In this document: positions 17,584-27,836 of the stretch, piece by piece
How the letters are laid out: each line of letters begins with the position of its first letter
How positions within the stretch are numbered: position 1 is the stretch's first letter
Source: Butyrivibrio proteoclasticus
GTDB lineage: Bacteria > Bacillota > Clostridia > Lachnospirales > Lachnospiraceae
Direction: 5' to 3'
Length of the DNA: 64,000 nt
NCBI RefSeq assembly: GCF_900115735.1
Contig: NZ_FOXO01000008.1
Span: forward strand, 1 to 64,000
Made by a program: the position numbers and the translations under genes
Notes under the pieces: model-generated
What the model saw: the letters and a program-made list of their open reading frames with translations, nothing else
The model's database searches: none
Told to the model about the DNA's origin: nothing

Positions 17584-18087
17584 ATGGGAAAAAGATCTAT
17601 TAAGGAAAATAAAAATATTTATTTTGAATGCAGGGATAGTCTTGGATTGTCAAGAGCTCAGGCCAGCGAGCTGATGGAGGGTATTTCAGAGAGCAGCCTT
17701 GAGAAGATGGAAACAGGCAAGACCAACATATATCCTGAGGACGTTGTCCTTATGGCTAAAGCCTATAAAAGACCTGATCTTTGCAATTACTACTGCACTC
17801 ATGAATGTGCTATTGGAAAGACATCTGTGCCTGAAGTAAAAATATCATCACTTTCAGAGATTGTACTTGGAATGCTTTCATCTCTCAACTCTCTTGAACG
17901 TCAGAAAGACAGGCTTATAGAGATCACAGCCGATGGACAGATATCTGATGATGAGCTTGAAGACTTTGCAAATATCCAGAAACAGCTTGAACATATCGAT
18001 GCTACAGTTGAGGCACTAAAGCTTTGGGTTAATGGTACTATAGCTGAAGGCAAGATAAATAAAGAAAAGCTCGATGCTTTAAAGTAA
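17584..18087 (+). CDS. XRE-type helix-turn-helix protein
   Basis: 167 aa from ATG 17584, five bases after GGAGG; the earlier TTG overlaps that site. The N-terminal domain (about 1-65) is helix-turn-helix-like, with RAQASELMEGISESSLEKMETGK, then a Cys-containing patch (CNYYCTHEC, about 75-83) and a helical C-terminus with coiled-coil character. The cysteines could bind metal or respond to redox (inference). Function is unknown; monocistronic. Confidence 0.7.
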   Translation: MGKRSIKENKNIYFECRDSLGLSRAQASELMEGISESSLEKMETGKTNIYPEDVVLMAKAYKRPDLCNYYCTHECAIGKTSVPEVKISSLSEIVLGMLSSLNSLERQKDRLIEITADGQISDDELEDFANIQKQLEHIDATVEALKLWVNGTIAEGKINKEKLDALK

Positions 18088-18123
18088 GATTTTTTTTACC
18101 AGTCAGTCGGATATTGTAGAATG

Positions 18124-18182
18124 AAATATGACGAAATACACATTGGTTAAGCGAGCTTCTATGTGCATTTTGTCATATTTTT
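18124..18182 (+). terminator. Hairpin after the XRE gene
   Basis: aatatgacgaaatacacat pairs with atgtgcattttgtcatatt over about 17 bp with two interruptions and is followed by TTTT. Read as the terminator of the XRE gene; it could also lie in the leader of the next operon. Confidence 0.6.
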
Positions 18183-18308
18183 AATTGGGTTTGAAATTTT
18201 TAATTTTTGTACTTGTCTTTAAAACTTTAATGTGCTAAAATTCTTTCCAGTACATACAAATGTCCGTGGCAGAAATACAAATATTAAAAAGTGTAAGTGA
18301 GAAGGAAA

Positions 18309-18764
18309 ATGGAGCAGGATACCGGTTTTTATGTAATTAAAAAGCAAGCTGTTCCAGAAGTGCTTTTAAAGGTCGTAGATGCAAAAAAGCTTCTGGAATC
18401 CGGAAAAGTCAAAACTGTAAATGAAGCTGCTGACAGAGTCGGGATCAGCAGAAGTTCTTTTTATAAATATAAAGAAGATATCTATGAATTCCACGATAGC
18501 CTGCAGGGAACTACCCTGACACTCACATTCCAAATGAATGATGAGGTGGGGCTGTTATCTTATGTGCTTGGACTCATTGCAGAGTTTGGAGCCAATATAC
18601 TTACAATTCATCAATCAATTCCCCTTAACGGAGTGGCATCAATTTCTATAACTATTCAGGTGCTACCCACTACAAGAGACATAATGGACATGATAAATAA
18701 GATGGAAAAGGCTGACGGCGTCCACAAGGTCCATATTACCGGACGAAGCGCAACTTTTACATAA
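18309..18764 (+). CDS. ACT-domain protein, PheB-like (UPF0735)
   Basis: 151 aa from ATG 18309. A helix-turn-helix-like N-terminus (VNEAADRVGISRSSFYKYK) followed by an ACT domain (about 70-145) with the GLLSYVLGLIAEFGANILTIHQ ligand-binding face. Family members are amino-acid-responsive proteins next to hom or phenylalanine genes. It begins the ACT-hom-lysC cluster, so it may sense threonine or another aspartate-family product (inference). The AAGG site is only three to four bases from the ATG, making the exact start less certain. Confidence 0.85.
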   Translation: MEQDTGFYVIKKQAVPEVLLKVVDAKKLLESGKVKTVNEAADRVGISRSSFYKYKEDIYEFHDSLQGTTLTLTFQMNDEVGLLSYVLGLIAEFGANILTIHQSIPLNGVASISITIQVLPTTRDIMDMINKMEKADGVHKVHITGRSATFT

Positions 18765-18817
18765 TACATGTATTCTCGAAACAGAGAATTATAAATACAT
18801 AAATTTTGGAGGAAGAC

Positions 18818-20026
18818 ATGGCAAAAGTAGCAGTATTAGGATATGGCACAGTTGGTAGCGGCGTAGTTGAAGTATTGGATACTAATGCGAATGAAGTTGC
18901 AAAAAGCGCCGGTGAAAAGATAGAACTTAAGTATATTCTTGATTTGCGCGATTTCCCTGGAGATAAGCATGAGTCACAGGTAGTTCACGATATCAATATT
19001 ATTTTGGATGACCCTGAAGTAGACGTTATCTGCGAGACCATGGGTGGTATAGAACCTGCATTTACTTTTGAGAAGCAGGCTCTTTCAAAAGGCAAATGTG
19101 TATGTACCTCCAATAAGGAACTTGTTGCAGCTCACGGACCGGAACTTGTGGAACTTGCAAAGAAAAATGGAGTAAGCTATCTCTTTGAAGCAAGTGTAGG
19201 TGGTGGAATACCGGTTCTTCGTTCAATAAATGATTCCCTTAAGCATGAGAAGATTGACTCAATTACAGGTATCTTAAACGGCACTACAAACTATATTCTT
19301 ACCAAGATGGATAAAGAGGGAGTTGGCTTTGCAACAGTCCTTAAAAAGGCGCAGGAAAAGGGATATGCAGAAAGAAATCCTGAAGCTGATGTAGAAGGAT
19401 ATGATGCATGCCGTAAGATCGCTATTCTTTCAAGCCTTATGAGTGGCAAACATGTGGATTATGAAGATATCTACACTGAGGGCATCACACACATCTCTAT
19501 CGAAGATTTTGAATATGCGCGTGCACTTAATATGGCCATCAAGCTCCTTGCTATGTGTAAAAGAAATGAGAATGGTTTCTTTACTATTGTTGCGCCATTC
19601 CTTATTCCTTACGAGCATCCACTTGCCAATGTAAATGGTGTATTTAATGCCATAAATGTTCATGGAAACATGCTGGGTGATGTAATGTTCTATGGAAAAG
19701 GAGCAGGAAAAAATGCCACAGCAAGCGCTGTAGTTGCCGATGTTATCGATATGGTCAAGCATAAGGGCAAACATATCGAAGTTAATATGAATTCTGAAAA
19801 GGCTAAGCTCACTTCAAAGGACAACGCTGTCAGAAGATTCTTTGTAAGAGTTCCTGAATCATTTAAGGATCAGGCAACAGAGCTCTTTGGATCAGATATC
19901 GACGTTGTGAAAAGAAACAGCATTTCAGGTGAATTTGCATTTATTACAGATCTTATTTCTGAAAAGGATTTTGAAGAGAAGCTTTGGAAGCTTGATAGTG
20001 TTAAAGGTTATATAAGAATGTATTAA
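18818..20026 (+). CDS. hom: Homoserine dehydrogenase
   Basis: 402 aa from ATG 18818, with GGAGG about seven bases upstream (the longer TTG frame overlaps it). N-terminal Rossmann domain with GYGTVGSG, catalytic domain with GILNGTTNYIL and EGYDACRKI, and a C-terminal ACT-like region (about 325-402). Reduces aspartate semialdehyde to homoserine for threonine and methionine. Thirty bases before lysC, so cotranscribed. Confidence 0.96.
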   Translation: MAKVAVLGYGTVGSGVVEVLDTNANEVAKSAGEKIELKYILDLRDFPGDKHESQVVHDINIILDDPEVDVICETMGGIEPAFTFEKQALSKGKCVCTSNKELVAAHGPELVELAKKNGVSYLFEASVGGGIPVLRSINDSLKHEKIDSITGILNGTTNYILTKMDKEGVGFATVLKKAQEKGYAERNPEADVEGYDACRKIAILSSLMSGKHVDYEDIYTEGITHISIEDFEYARALNMAIKLLAMCKRNENGFFTIVAPFLIPYEHPLANVNGVFNAINVHGNMLGDVMFYGKGAGKNATASAVVADVIDMVKHKGKHIEVNMNSEKAKLTSKDNAVRRFFVRVPESFKDQATELFGSDIDVVKRNSISGEFAFITDLISEKDFEEKLWKLDSVKGYIRMY

Positions 20027-20055
20027 AAATAGCTATTATTTTTTAGGAGAATATT

Positions 20056-21375
20056 ATGAAAAAAGTAGTTAAATTTGGCGGAAGTTCACTTGCCAGCAGC
20101 GAACAGTTTGAAAAAGTAGGAAACATCATAAAGTCAGATCCTGACAGAGTTTATGTAGTTCCTTCAGCACCTGGAAAAAGAAATTCCAAGGACACTAAAG
20201 TTACGGATATGCTTTACAAGACATATGCTCTTGCAGAGGCAGGAAAAGACTTTTCAAAACAGCTATCAGACATCAAAGCAAGATATGATGAGATCATAAA
20301 AGGACTTGGACTCAAGCTCAACCTTTCAAATGAGTTTAAGACCATAGAAAAGAACTTTAAGGAAGCAGCCGGAAAGGACTACGCTGCAAGCCGCGGCGAG
20401 TACTTGAACGGTATTATCATGGCTGCATACCTTGGATATGAATTTATAGATGCGGCAACAGTAGTAGCTTTTGATAAGAACGGAGAGTTCGACGGAGAAA
20501 AGACCAACAAGCAGATGGCCAAAAAGCTTGAGAAGTCTCCAAAGGCTGTTATCCCTGGTTTTTATGGAGCTTATCCTGATGGAAGCATCAAGACCTTCTC
20601 AAGAGGAGGATCAGATATTACAGGTTCTATCGTAGCAAGGGCCATAAAGGCAGATGTCTATGAGAACTGGACAGACGTATCAGGATTTTTGGTTGCTGAT
20701 CCAAGGATCATTGAGAAGCCGCCACACATCGAGACAATAACTTATACAGAGCTTCGAGAGCTTGCTTACATGGGTGCTTCAGTTCTTCACGAAGATGCGA
20801 TCTTCCCTGTCAGAAAAGAAGGAATCCCGATCAATATAAGAAATACCAATAAGCCTGAGGATCCAGGAACATGGATTGTAGAGTCAACAGCTAAAAAGTC
20901 CAAATATGTTATTACAGGTATTGCCGGTAAAAAAGGCTTTTGCTGCGTAAATATCCTAAAGGATCAGATGAACTCTGAGGTTGGCTTTGTGAGAAAAGTA
21001 CTTCAGGCATTTGAAGATCAGAATATTTCAATTGAGCATGTTCCATCAGGAATTGATACTATGACAGTATTTGTTCAGCAGGATGAGTTCATTGAAAAAG
21101 AGCAGGCAGTAGTATCAGAGATTCACAGACTTGCAAGGCCTGACATGCTTGAGATTGAATCAGATCTTGCACTTATTGCAGTAGTAGGTCGCGGCATGAA
21201 ATCAACACGAGGCACAGCCGGACGAATCTTTTCAGCGCTTGCACATGCCAGCGTAAACGTCCGCATGATCGACCAGGGCTCATCCGAGCTTAACATCATC
21301 ATCGGCGTAGAAAACCGTGACTTTGAAAAAGCCATCAGTGCCATCTACGACATCTTTGTAACAACACAGATGTGA
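20056..21375 (+). CDS. lysC: Aspartate kinase
   Basis: 439 aa. N-terminal amino-acid kinase domain with VVKFGGSSLAS, SRGGSDITGS and the ENWTDVSGFLVADPR segment, then two C-terminal ACT domains (about 305-439) for feedback control. Catalyses the first step of the aspartate family pathway. Paralogue identity cannot be set from sequence alone; clustering with hom suggests regulation linked to threonine. Expression in the same unit as hom and the ACT protein. Confidence 0.93.
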   Translation: MKKVVKFGGSSLASSEQFEKVGNIIKSDPDRVYVVPSAPGKRNSKDTKVTDMLYKTYALAEAGKDFSKQLSDIKARYDEIIKGLGLKLNLSNEFKTIEKNFKEAAGKDYAASRGEYLNGIIMAAYLGYEFIDAATVVAFDKNGEFDGEKTNKQMAKKLEKSPKAVIPGFYGAYPDGSIKTFSRGGSDITGSIVARAIKADVYENWTDVSGFLVADPRIIEKPPHIETITYTELRELAYMGASVLHEDAIFPVRKEGIPINIRNTNKPEDPGTWIVESTAKKSKYVITGIAGKKGFCCVNILKDQMNSEVGFVRKVLQAFEDQNISIEHVPSGIDTMTVFVQQDEFIEKEQAVVSEIHRLARPDMLEIESDLALIAVVGRGMKSTRGTAGRIFSALAHASVNVRMIDQGSSELNIIIGVENRDFEKAISAIYDIFVTTQM

Positions 21376-21404
21376 GACGTTTTGGCAGCGCTCGATGCGG
21401 AAAA

Positions 21405-21880
21405 TATACTTTTTTGTAAACGGACGCAGCCAAGCTGAAAGTGTAGGCATAGCTCTGTTCACTCTGATATTTTTCAATGTGATAAATTGGACATAAAACA
21501 CCCACAAAAGCCTTGTTTCATACTTATTCAGAACACAAGTCTTTTGCGGGTTTATTTATATCCATTTATCATCATTTCAAAATAAATCGTTCACATCACT
21601 ATGCCTACACTTTCAGTTCGTCTGCTGTTCTTGCAAAAATAGTAGTCTTTATATATGTAGTAAACCATAAATCCACAAGTACACATACCTTTGGATAGAG
21701 CGATTTAGTATGAGCAATAGAGACAGTTAAGATAAAATAAAAGCCCTGTTTTCTGTTCTGAATAAGCATGAAAGAAAACAGGGCGCATTATTTTATATTT
21801 ACTGTATCTTTGCGAATACTCTGAGATCTATCCAAAGGTATGGGCACTTGTGGATTTAATGCCACTCGCAAAAAAGTATA
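21405..21880 (-). repeat. 476-bp double-hairpin element, copy 1 (candidate structured RNA)
   Basis: Roughly 90% identical to 56574-57048 in the same orientation. Helices: tatacttttttg/caaaaaagtata at the ends (12 bp); an 18-bp stem 21435-21452/21599-21616 closing the first long hairpin; a 28-bp stem 21669-21696/21830-21857 closing the second; a 12-bp stem 21743-21754/21773-21784 inside it. The apical loop near 21516-21534 is complementary over 19 nt to the loop near 21755-21773. Three of its four non-canonical pairs are A-C on the plus strand and G-U on the minus strand, so the minus strand is the likely RNA. It fills the gap between the convergent lysC and 21886 genes. Confidence 0.85.
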
Positions 21881-21885
21881 CTTAT

Positions 21886-22683
21886 TTATTTTAGAAGATA
21901 TTCAATGAAGAGTTTGGCGTTATCAAGGCGAGTTGTGTTGGCAATTATGCCGACTACAGGAGTTGTTCCCTGATAGAGATTGTTGTCTTTTATAACACTT
22001 GAATCATCAATAATTATCCCGACGGGAACAGGGTTATCCATTTCAGCTACAGGAGTATCAGGATACTGGCCTGTTGCATATATATCAGCAGCCATGACTG
22101 CGTACTTGTTATCTTTATCGTAGGAACCATTCATAAGAAAATCCTGATAAGCATCGGACGCGATGTAATCAACAAGGCCTTTGTCTACATAGAAAAGCTT
22201 ATCGGCATATTCATTTAGAAAACTTTCATCATAAATAGTCCTGAGATCTGTGAATATATCCTGATGTGCATAATAGGCAAATGTGTTCTGATCAGCGGCC
22301 ATGGTATCGAGCTCTGCAGCGGAGAGATTTGCCATGATCTTTTGACTGGTAGCAATTGTCACTTCATCAATTATTTCTGTATTATATGTGACTGAAGTGT
22401 CAATAAAACAACTGTTTGTAGTTGTATCAATGCCGGCGTACTCAGTAAATTCGCTCTCAAGTACTTCTTCTGCATTTGATGAATAGCTGTTGATCATAAG
22501 TGCGTAAAAAGCGTAAGGCTTATTGTTTGTAATATCTTTTACCAAAACTACTATAAAAATGATAGCGGCTAAGGCAACGATAGTGTGTATTTTGTAGTAG
22601 TCCCAAAAATATTGAAGATGAGCCTTAAAGCCCTGACCTTTTAATTTCTTTTGCTGTTCTCTTATCTCTTCATGTACTGACAT
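21886..22683 (-). CDS. Membrane-anchored protein of unknown function
   Basis: 265 aa from ATG 22683, eight bases after GGAGG; the longer frame upstream has no ribosome site. A cytosolic helical N-terminus (about 1-35) precedes one membrane span (TIVALAAIIFIVVLVKDI, about 40-57) and a large, acidic, presumably extracellular domain with no motif I recognise. Its stop lies only a few bases from the 476-bp element, which would be in its 3' untranslated region. Confidence 0.7.
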   Translation of the reverse strand: MSVHEEIREQQKKLKGQGFKAHLQYFWDYYKIHTIVALAAIIFIVVLVKDITNNKPYAFYALMINSYSSNAEEVLESEFTEYAGIDTTTNSCFIDTSVTYNTEIIDEVTIATSQKIMANLSAAELDTMAADQNTFAYYAHQDIFTDLRTIYDESFLNEYADKLFYVDKGLVDYIASDAYQDFLMNGSYDKDNKYAVMAADIYATGQYPDTPVAEMDNPVPVGIIIDDSSVIKDNNLYQGTTPVVGIIANTTRLDNAKLFIEYLLK

Positions 22684-22921
22684 TTTCGTAACCTCCGTGA
22701 TGCTATGAAATATTAACAGAAATATAATTTTTTTTATTCGCAAAAATGTATATAATAGAACTGATGACTCTGTGCAGGAAAAAGATATCCTGTTCATGAG
22801 CACTTGCCACTTATAATACAAATTTATAGCCTTTAATGTCAATATGAATAATAGATAAGCACAAAGAGTAAAAAGGGGATATATGTACTCTTTTTTCCTG
22901 GCACGTTTTGCCAGGATGCCC

Positions 22922-22950
22922 TTGACATGACATTAATTTGAATATAAGAT
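22922..22950 (+). promoter_or_regulatory. Promoter upstream of the 170-aa membrane protein
   Basis: TTGACA and TAAGAT are separated by exactly 17 bases. The 309-bp gap (22684-22992) otherwise holds only a 7-bp hairpin (cctggca/tgccagg, 22897-22915) without a usable T-run. Confidence 0.7.
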
Positions 22951-22992
22951 ACTTGATAAAAATGGCGACTAACAGGAGGAGTAGTTTTACAG

Positions 22993-23505
22993 ATGGTTAA
23001 CGACAATAATTATGTAGAATGCCTCGTTGAAAGTAAAGCATCGCCGGTTATTACTTTTCTCAAGTATTTGAGCATTTTTTTTGCAGTTGTTTTCTTTATT
23101 GCAGCTTTCATGCTTGGCTTTGGAATAATTGGCCTTATACTTTGCGTGGCAGCAGGTTTTGGTTATCATTTTGCGGCACTTAATGCAAACATTGAGTACG
23201 AGTATCAGTATTGTGACAGAGAAATATCAGTAGACAAAGTTCTTAATAAAAGTTCCCGTAAACATGTGGGTACTTATTCAGTTGAGCACATTGAGGCAAT
23301 GGCTCCATCCAAATCATATCATTTAGACGAATTCAAGAATAAGACATACAAGACATCAGATTTTTCATCTAAAAATAAAGACGCACAGCCGGATCCAACA
23401 TACACAATTTATTATGATGGAAAAGATAAAATAATATTTGAACCATCAGATGAATTTGTTGCAGCAGTTAAGGCTGTAGCGCCAAGAAAAGTTTTTACAG
23501 ATTAA
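22993..23505 (+). CDS. Two-span membrane protein of unknown function
   Basis: 170 aa. Two closely spaced hydrophobic segments (about 21-62) form a membrane hairpin; the C-terminal half is soluble, with SYHLDEFKNK and PTYTIYYDGKDKIIFEPSDEF, a pattern of small Clostridia membrane proteins with a PH-like domain. No catalytic motif. The AGGAGG site is about 13 bases from the ATG, longer than usual. Transcribed ahead of guaB, 53 bases apart. Confidence 0.7.
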   Translation: MVNDNNYVECLVESKASPVITFLKYLSIFFAVVFFIAAFMLGFGIIGLILCVAAGFGYHFAALNANIEYEYQYCDREISVDKVLNKSSRKHVGTYSVEHIEAMAPSKSYHLDEFKNKTYKTSDFSSKNKDAQPDPTYTIYYDGKDKIIFEPSDEFVAAVKAVAPRKVFTD

Positions 23506-23546
23506 GTTAATAATTGCAATTTAATATATTAAGATTTAATAAATAA

Positions 23547-25016
<1,470 letters not shown>

Positions 25017-25039
25017 TATTATTCTCTAGGAGTGAAAAC

Positions 25040-27769
25040 TTGCAAGAGTATATAAAAGAAGTAGAAGCGAAAAATGCAAATGTAAAGGGCTTCCTAAAAG
25101 ATTTTAGTGGAGTCCTTGGTGATTTTGCGCAAAAAAATGCCGCTTCGATCCAGTCATGGCAGGACAGATTTTGTGAGATGGCCGGGGTTTATGCTTTTTG
25201 CCTTGATTCAAACGAAGTGCCTGTTAGTAGTTTTTCAGGCAATCCAAGAGAAATAAAAATAATTCAAAAATATGTGACAGATGTAAGGATACATAACATA
25301 TTCAAGCGCGTATCCGAGAGCGAGCTTGAGGATCAGGCTGTGGAGATCACAGAGGTTCCCAATTTAAAGCTCGCTGCTGTTGCTGTCAAAAACGATAATT
25401 CTACTGCCGCCGTGTGGATTGTCTGCGGTGTATTTACTGATGAAGAATATGAAAAAGAGTTTTATCATGTTCCACCATTGGAATCTTTTGCTTATCAGAT
25501 CTCAGAACCTAAATTTTATAAGACGCTGGACTTTCTAAGGGAATCAATGAGCGTCGTTTTGGGCATAGAAACTTCCAGAACGATGGCAGAAGCCAGCAGC
25601 AAGGTGAGTAAGAAACAGGAACTTGAAATGACCAGTTCCTTTAGAAGAGCTGAAACCATGACAGAGATTGTATCTCTTCTTGACAGCGATGACTCGATAG
25701 AGGAAATAATGGTTGATATGCTTTCTAAACTTTGTGATTATCTTCAGGTAAGCAATTCTTATATCTGCAGGGTTCATCACGGGCATTTGATGGATATTGT
25801 AGTACAGTGGACGGCTGCAGGAGTATCCAAGATGTTTCCGAATACAACAGACCAGGAAAAGTGCTGGTTCCTTGGGACTGATAAGGCTGTTGTTGTGTCG
25901 AGTGACAGCCAGATGAATGCAGGGGAGAGAGAGCAGCTTGACAATCTGTCGATTAAAGCTCTTGTTACCATGCCAATTATAGTTAATGGTACGGTATTGT
26001 TCTATGCCTGCTTTACAGAGACCAGAGAAATAAGAATATGGTCTATTGATGATATAAAATACATTAATGATGCCATAAGAGTACTTCAGAGTATCATCAC
26101 AAAGAGACTTCAAAAGAATTCACTTGCCAGCTCTTTTGCATCATTAGAGTCAGTTCTTGATAATGTGGGAAGCTCTATTTATGTGAGGGATATAGAGACA
26201 GGAGTTTTATTATTTGCTAACAGGAGTTTTAAAAAGAACTTCAGTAAGGAAATAAGTGAGAATTCACTGGTGGATCTTTTTGAATCCAATATTCCTTCCA
26301 GGAGCCGAAGCGGTAACTATGAAGTGAATCACAGGGCGAGAGGCAAATGGTACGATGTATATTACACCAGAATTAAGTGGGTTGATGGTCGTCCGGTATC
26401 TCTTTGCGCTTTATATGATATAACTGAGAAAAAGCTGTATCAGCGAAGAATTGAGCTTCAGGCCTATACAGACTTTTTGACAGGACTTTACAACAGAATG
26501 TGCTGTGAGAAGGACCTTGCAAGATATGTGGATGAGGCAAGGCAAAATGATACTCACGGTGCGCTTATGTACCTTGACCTTGATGACTTTAAACATATAA
26601 ATGACAGTCTTGGACACCAGTACGGAGATATACTTTTACAGGATATTTCCAAGTCCATAAGCAGGATAGAGGGCATTGGCAATTCCTGCTACAGAATGGG
26701 CGGAGATGAGTTTGTCATAATTGTTCCACCGGATAGCTATGGCAGACTTGATAAGATACTGGAAGAAATCAAGGACGCTTTTGCAACTCCATGGTATCTT
26801 AAGGACAGCGATTATTACTGCACTATGAGTATGGGAATTGTTAAGTTTCCTGATCATGGCGATAGTGTTTCAGAACTTATCAGAAAATCTGACGTTGCCA
26901 TGTATGAGGCTAAAAAATCAGGTAAAAACCGCGTGGCAGAGTACTCTGATAATATTGACTCTTCCTCTATTCACAGACTGGATCTTGAGAAGAGCATGTA
27001 TGATGCCATTGGAAGGAGCTGCGAAGAGTTTGAAGTATTTTTCCAGCCTATAATAAGCCAGCCTGCTGATCTTAAGAGTGGTAATGGCCAGTTTAAGCAC
27101 ATCGGAGCCGAGGCACTTGTCAGATGGAACAGTGGTAAACTTGGCTTCCTTAGCCCGGACGAGTTTGTACCGCTGGCAGAATATTTAGGACTTATAAATC
27201 CTATTGGCAATTATGTGCTAAAAAAAGCCTGCGAATGCTGCAGACAGTGGAATGAATCCGGAACAGGAGAGTTTACCATTAGTGTTAATCTGTCTGTTGT
27301 TCAGATCATGCAGACGGATATTGTAGATATTATAAAAGAATGTATTGAGGAAAATCATTTAAAACCTCAAAATCTCATTTTAGAACTTACTGAGAGACTT
27401 GCGATAAATGATCTTGCAAGGACCAAACAGACTCTTCTTGATATTAAAGCGCTTGGCGTGCGACTTGCACTAGATGATTTCGGAACCGGTTATTCTGCAC
27501 TTAGCAGTTTGCGTGCGCTTCCTTTCGATATCATAAAGGTTGATCAGAATTTCTCGAAAGGAATAGAGACAGATGATTATTCCAAGGCTTTTATCAAGAC
27601 CATAAGTCAACTTGGAAAAACAATAGGTGCCGAGGTCTGTGTTGAAGGAATAGAGACCAAACAACAACTTGGCGCGTTAAAGGGTCTGGGAGTCAAGTAT
27701 GTTCAGGGCTATTATTATGATAAGCCTCTAAGAAGGGCGGCTTTTGAGGAAAAATACGTCTATAGTTAA
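25040..27769 (+). CDS. GAF/PAS-GGDEF-EAL cyclic-di-GMP protein
   Basis: 909 aa, TTG start seven bases after AGGAGT. Order: an N-terminal sensory region, a GAF-like domain (about 200-355), a PAS-like domain (about 365-465), GGDEF (signature RMGGDEFV near residue 552) and EAL (EALVRW near 690, NLSV, LELTER, LDDFGTGYS, IKVDQ, VEGIE). Both catalytic signatures are intact, so it could make and degrade c-di-GMP; which activity dominates is unknown. No membrane span, so cytosolic. Likely cotranscribed with guaB. A c-di-GMP riboswitch occurs at 59.1 kb. Confidence 0.93.
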   Translation: MQEYIKEVEAKNANVKGFLKDFSGVLGDFAQKNAASIQSWQDRFCEMAGVYAFCLDSNEVPVSSFSGNPREIKIIQKYVTDVRIHNIFKRVSESELEDQAVEITEVPNLKLAAVAVKNDNSTAAVWIVCGVFTDEEYEKEFYHVPPLESFAYQISEPKFYKTLDFLRESMSVVLGIETSRTMAEASSKVSKKQELEMTSSFRRAETMTEIVSLLDSDDSIEEIMVDMLSKLCDYLQVSNSYICRVHHGHLMDIVVQWTAAGVSKMFPNTTDQEKCWFLGTDKAVVVSSDSQMNAGEREQLDNLSIKALVTMPIIVNGTVLFYACFTETREIRIWSIDDIKYINDAIRVLQSIITKRLQKNSLASSFASLESVLDNVGSSIYVRDIETGVLLFANRSFKKNFSKEISENSLVDLFESNIPSRSRSGNYEVNHRARGKWYDVYYTRIKWVDGRPVSLCALYDITEKKLYQRRIELQAYTDFLTGLYNRMCCEKDLARYVDEARQNDTHGALMYLDLDDFKHINDSLGHQYGDILLQDISKSISRIEGIGNSCYRMGGDEFVIIVPPDSYGRLDKILEEIKDAFATPWYLKDSDYYCTMSMGIVKFPDHGDSVSELIRKSDVAMYEAKKSGKNRVAEYSDNIDSSSIHRLDLEKSMYDAIGRSCEEFEVFFQPIISQPADLKSGNGQFKHIGAEALVRWNSGKLGFLSPDEFVPLAEYLGLINPIGNYVLKKACECCRQWNESGTGEFTISVNLSVVQIMQTDIVDIIKECIEENHLKPQNLILELTERLAINDLARTKQTLLDIKALGVRLALDDFGTGYSALSSLRALPFDIIKVDQNFSKGIETDDYSKAFIKTISQLGKTIGAEVCVEGIETKQQLGALKGLGVKYVQGYYYDKPLRRAAFEEKYVYS

Positions 27770-27836
27770 ATGTTGCGTACTATGATATACTATGTTGTAC
27801 GATTATAATTTTTAGAAAGTTGGTTATAAAAACGAA

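Noticed and set aside
21513..21698. Similar ~60-codon frames in both 476-bp elements (also 56681-56881)
   Set aside because: Between the copies most changes alter amino acids and follow base pairing rather than codon position; no ribosome site. Treated as a by-product of the structured element.
21405..21880. Group II intron or known giant RNA (OLE, ROOL, GOLLD)
   Set aside because: No reverse transcriptase, no recognisable domain V, and no motif of those classes that I can recall; the layout is two long imperfect hairpins. A covariance search would settle it.
22897..22915. Hairpin cctggca/tgccagg as a terminator
   Set aside because: The T-run precedes the stem on the plus strand and becomes an A-run after it on the minus strand, so neither orientation fits.
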